This document shows, piece after piece, positions 6,505 to 8,153 of a stretch of 8,153 nucleotides of DNA. Each line of letters opens with the position of its first letter. Position 1 is the first letter of the stretch. The notes beneath the pieces are model-generated. The model made no database searches. It had not been told where the DNA came from and saw only the letters and a list, made by a program, of their open reading frames with translations. Source of the stretch: an uncultured Bacteroidales bacterium (lineage in GTDB: Bacteria > Bacteroidota > Bacteroidia > Bacteroidales > Marinilabiliaceae). The stretch spans positions 1 to 8,153 of the forward strand of contig CAKUYZ010000079.1 in assembly GCA_934717675.1 (NCBI GenBank), in the 5' to 3' direction. The position numbers and the translations under genes are program-made.

Positions 6505-7443
6505 ATGAAAAAGTTTCTCGCTTTGGCCTGCGCTTTGGCTTGCGCCTCTGCTTTCACGGCCTGCCATGACGACGACAATGACGATGACAAGGACTACGTC
6601 GCCGACTACACATCCATAAACGCCGTCTCCTACATCCCTGGAGCCCAGGCCGCTGCCAGCAAGGTGGGCCTTAACGCGTTCATGCTTTCCGACGCCAACG
6701 GCTATACCGATGTCACCTGTTACATGTATGCAGATGCTGATTCTATTGTGAAGGTAGTTCCCCTCACACCTTCAGAAGACTTCTTCAACACTTTCTATGG
6801 CGGCTTCTGCCCCACGGCTTTTGAGGCTACGGATGAGGCTTGGACCCCCTACGTGCCGGCCAACGGCGCGTACCACAGCGGCTCGGGCGCGCTTGTCTGC
6901 AACCCTGGCCAGCTCTGCCGCCCTCTCTTCACCCGCAGGCATTTCGCCGCGGACATGTCCGCCCTCACAAGCGCACTTACTATGGGCGATATGGAGGGCC
7001 TCTGGGTCTGCCCCACGGCTCAGTATAACAAACTGACCACGGCCGACGGCCTCTCGGAACTCGGCATAAGCAGCTCGCCCAAGAACGTCGAGATCCGCTT
7101 CTACGTCTACGCCTACATCAAGTCCCTCAGCCTAGGCAGCTGGTCCACCCTCGTCAATATGTTCAAGACCAACATCTCCAGCAGCGACGTCCGCGCCAAG
7201 AACTATGCCGTCTTGGCCAAGACCGACGCCAACGGGGTCTGGACTGTCAACAAAGATTGGCAATACGTCGATCTCGACGACGTGGAGGACTATTACGCCT
7301 TTGAAGCATCGCTCGCCGTGGTAGACGCCGCCACCGGCAAGACCGTATCCACCCTCTCGCTTGAGAACGATGGCGAGGGTGAGAACAAGCTCAACTTCTG
7401 CATGGTGGACGACATCACCTGCGAGAGCAAGAGCCTCTTCTAG
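6505..7443 (+). CDS. Surface lipoprotein of unknown function
   Basis: A 312-residue protein. A Lys-Lys n-region and a hydrophobic segment end at FTAC, giving a lipidated Cys20. The lipobox has Phe at -3, which is less usual. Residues 21-30 (HDDDNDDDKD) form an acidic stretch like the Bacteroidetes lipoprotein export signal that sends lipoproteins to the cell surface. The mature protein has seven more cysteines: 72, 102, 132, 138, 169, 299 and 306. The ordering of an AYHSGSGALVCNPG segment (122-135), a DWQYVDLDDV segment (251-260) and a C-terminal NFCMVDDI (297-304) recalls the DUF4465-type lipoproteins of Bacteroidales, but only weakly and by eye. Its A-rich start region lacks an SD, which is normal for the phylum. 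It is probably a single-gene transcript, ending at the terminator at 7487. No SusC/SusD partner is in view. Confidence 0.88.
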   Translation: MKKFLALACALACASAFTACHDDDNDDDKDYVADYTSINAVSYIPGAQAAASKVGLNAFMLSDANGYTDVTCYMYADADSIVKVVPLTPSEDFFNTFYGGFCPTAFEATDEAWTPYVPANGAYHSGSGALVCNPGQLCRPLFTRRHFAADMSALTSALTMGDMEGLWVCPTAQYNKLTTADGLSELGISSSPKNVEIRFYVYAYIKSLSLGSWSTLVNMFKTNISSSDVRAKNYAVLAKTDANGVWTVNKDWQYVDLDDVEDYYAFEASLAVVDAATGKTVSTLSLENDGEGENKLNFCMVDDITCESKSLF

Positions 7444-7458
7444 CGAATTAGGTCTGGC

Positions 7459-7480
7459 CATAGCGGGCGCGCTCGCTATG
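7459..7480 (+). repeat. Short palindrome after the lipoprotein stop
   Basis: CATAGCG (7459-7465) pairs with CGCTATG (7474-7480). An extra G-T and G-C pair brings the stem to nine pairs around a CGCG loop. It lies 15 bp after the stop and 6 bp before the strong terminator. It lacks a T tract itself and may protect the 3' end of the mRNA. Confidence 0.5.
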
Positions 7481-7486
7481 CATGGT

Positions 7487-7532
7487 AAAAAGGGGAGTCC
7501 CGTCATCCGTTGACGGGGCTCCCCCTTTTTTT
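7487..7532 (+). terminator. Strong intrinsic terminator, probably bidirectional
   Basis: AAAAAGGGGAGTCCCGTCA (7487-7505) pairs with TGACGGGGCTCCCCCTTTTT (7511-7530) around TCCGT, with one wobble and one bulged C. It is followed by two more T residues. The plus strand ends the lipoprotein transcript in seven T residues. The minus strand has five T residues after the stem, so the HAD gene that converges from the right (stop at 7566) can use it too. Confidence 0.9.
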
Positions 7533-7565
7533 GTTCGCACAATAAATGGCGGTGTCGCCTGCGGC

Positions 7566-8153
7566 CTATTGCCCCAGATACCTGCGTTTGTTGAGGGCCT
7601 CCAGGCGGTCGAACTCGTTGTCGGCCCGTATCTTGTCCAGTATGCGCACCACGAGCTTGTGGATCATTTTGCCCTCGCGGTAGTTGGCCGGGCACGCGAA
7701 GTTGACGCGGTCCTCGCGAATCAGCTTCTCGGCCTCCGCCTTGGCCTTCTTGTCGCTGGGGCGATAGACAGCTATGGAGTGGCCGCCATGCTCCTTCACC
7801 ACTTTCATGCACGGCACGTCTGTTGTCCCGTCTCCCAGGTATATCATGTGGGAGAAGGGCACCGGCCTGTTCTCTTTGGGCACAAAGTCGTTGATGCGCC
7901 GCGTGTCGCTCACTTCCTTTATCCCCTTGTTAATCTTGAAGATGAACTGCGTCTTCGTGGTGTAGTCCACCGCCACGGCGGGCCATATGGGGCAGCCCTC
8001 GGCCTCGTCGTAGAGGTATGACGAGGCGTATATGGCGTCGAAACGGTCGGCTATCGGCGTGCCCTCGATCATCTCCTTGAGACCCGATGAGTTTATGAAG
8101 TGCCTCACGTCTAGCCCAATGGAGAGTCCGTAAGAGCTTATCAGCCCAAACCA
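7566..8153 (-). CDS. HAD-superfamily hydrolase, C-terminal part
   Basis: The frame is open to the right edge, leaving the last 195 residues; the N-terminus with the catalytic DxD nucleophile is outside the window. Visible HAD motifs, numbered from the edge, are a motif II Ser in HFINSSG (18-24), a motif III Lys in FKINKGIKE (71-79), and motif IV LGDGTTDVP (105-113), which carries the acidic metal-binding pair. The segment between motifs II and III (YASSYLYDE to YTTKTQ) is a mixed alpha/beta region that binds no recognisable cofactor. It is probably a soluble phosphatase; the substrate is unknown. A GTG at 8108 is an internal Val codon: the frame continues upstream of it (LISSYGLSIGLDV), so it is not the start. 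It converges on the lipoprotein gene across a shared terminator. Confidence 0.85.
   Translation of the reverse strand, partial: WFGLISSYGLSIGLDVRHFINSSGLKEMIEGTPIADRFDAIYASSYLYDEAEGCPIWPAVAVDYTTKTQFIFKINKGIKEVSDTRRINDFVPKENRPVPFSHMIYLGDGTTDVPCMKVVKEHGGHSIAVYRPSDKKAKAEAEKLIREDRVNFACPANYREGKMIHKLVVRILDKIRADNEFDRLEALNKRRYLGQ

Noticed and set aside
7132..7812. A 226-codon minus-strand open frame
   Set aside because: It overlaps the lipoprotein gene, the terminator and the HAD gene in another frame and has no recognisable domain.
1..8153. CRISPR array, tRNA, insertion sequence or phage remnants
   Set aside because: I read both strands and found no regular spaced repeats, no tRNA cloverleaf, no transposase and no terminal inverted repeats with target duplications.

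Overview
The window looks like chromosomal DNA from a GC-rich member of the Bacteroidetes, most likely order Bacteroidales. The sequence evidence is of three kinds. Upstream sequences carry Bacteroidetes-type promoter elements (-33 TTTG and -7 TAnnTTTG) rather than sigma70 boxes, and starts mostly lack a Shine-Dalgarno. A lipoprotein has an acidic stretch right after its lipidation cysteine, as in Bacteroidetes surface lipoproteins. The remaining genes fit ordinary Bacteroidetes families. I cannot resolve genus or family from the sequence alone.

Layout. Position 1-796 (minus) is the N-terminal 265 residues of a secreted protein with an Ig/PKD-like section; it runs off the left edge. Upstream of it (797-945) are a near-consensus promoter and a leader of about 88 nt that can fold into a compact pseudoknot-like structure. 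Then, all on the minus strand and read right to left, come asnS (4835-6229), a NUDIX hydrolase (4163-4765), a 17-bp perfect hairpin (4099-4144), an inositol-monophosphatase family enzyme (3278-4078), a family 2 glycosyltransferase (2250-3281) and dgt (946-2253). The last three are joined by two 4-base ATGA stop/start overlaps, so they form a translationally coupled set.

An intergenic region at 6230-6504 carries the asnS promoter and separates asnS from a plus-strand surface lipoprotein gene (6505-7443). That gene ends at a strong, bidirectional-looking terminator (7487-7532). A HAD-superfamily hydrolase gene converges on the same terminator from the right; only its C-terminal 195 residues (7566-8153, minus) are in the window.

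The central genes are mostly housekeeping: asparaginyl-tRNA charging, nucleotide or pyrophosphate clean-up (NUDIX, Dgt), sugar or inositol phosphate hydrolysis, and glycan assembly. The two cell-surface genes flank this block. I see no tRNA, rRNA, CRISPR array, insertion sequence or phage gene. The most interesting candidate for something undescribed is the structured leader in front of the secreted protein at 797-885. It is an inference from complementarity in one sequence and needs comparative support.
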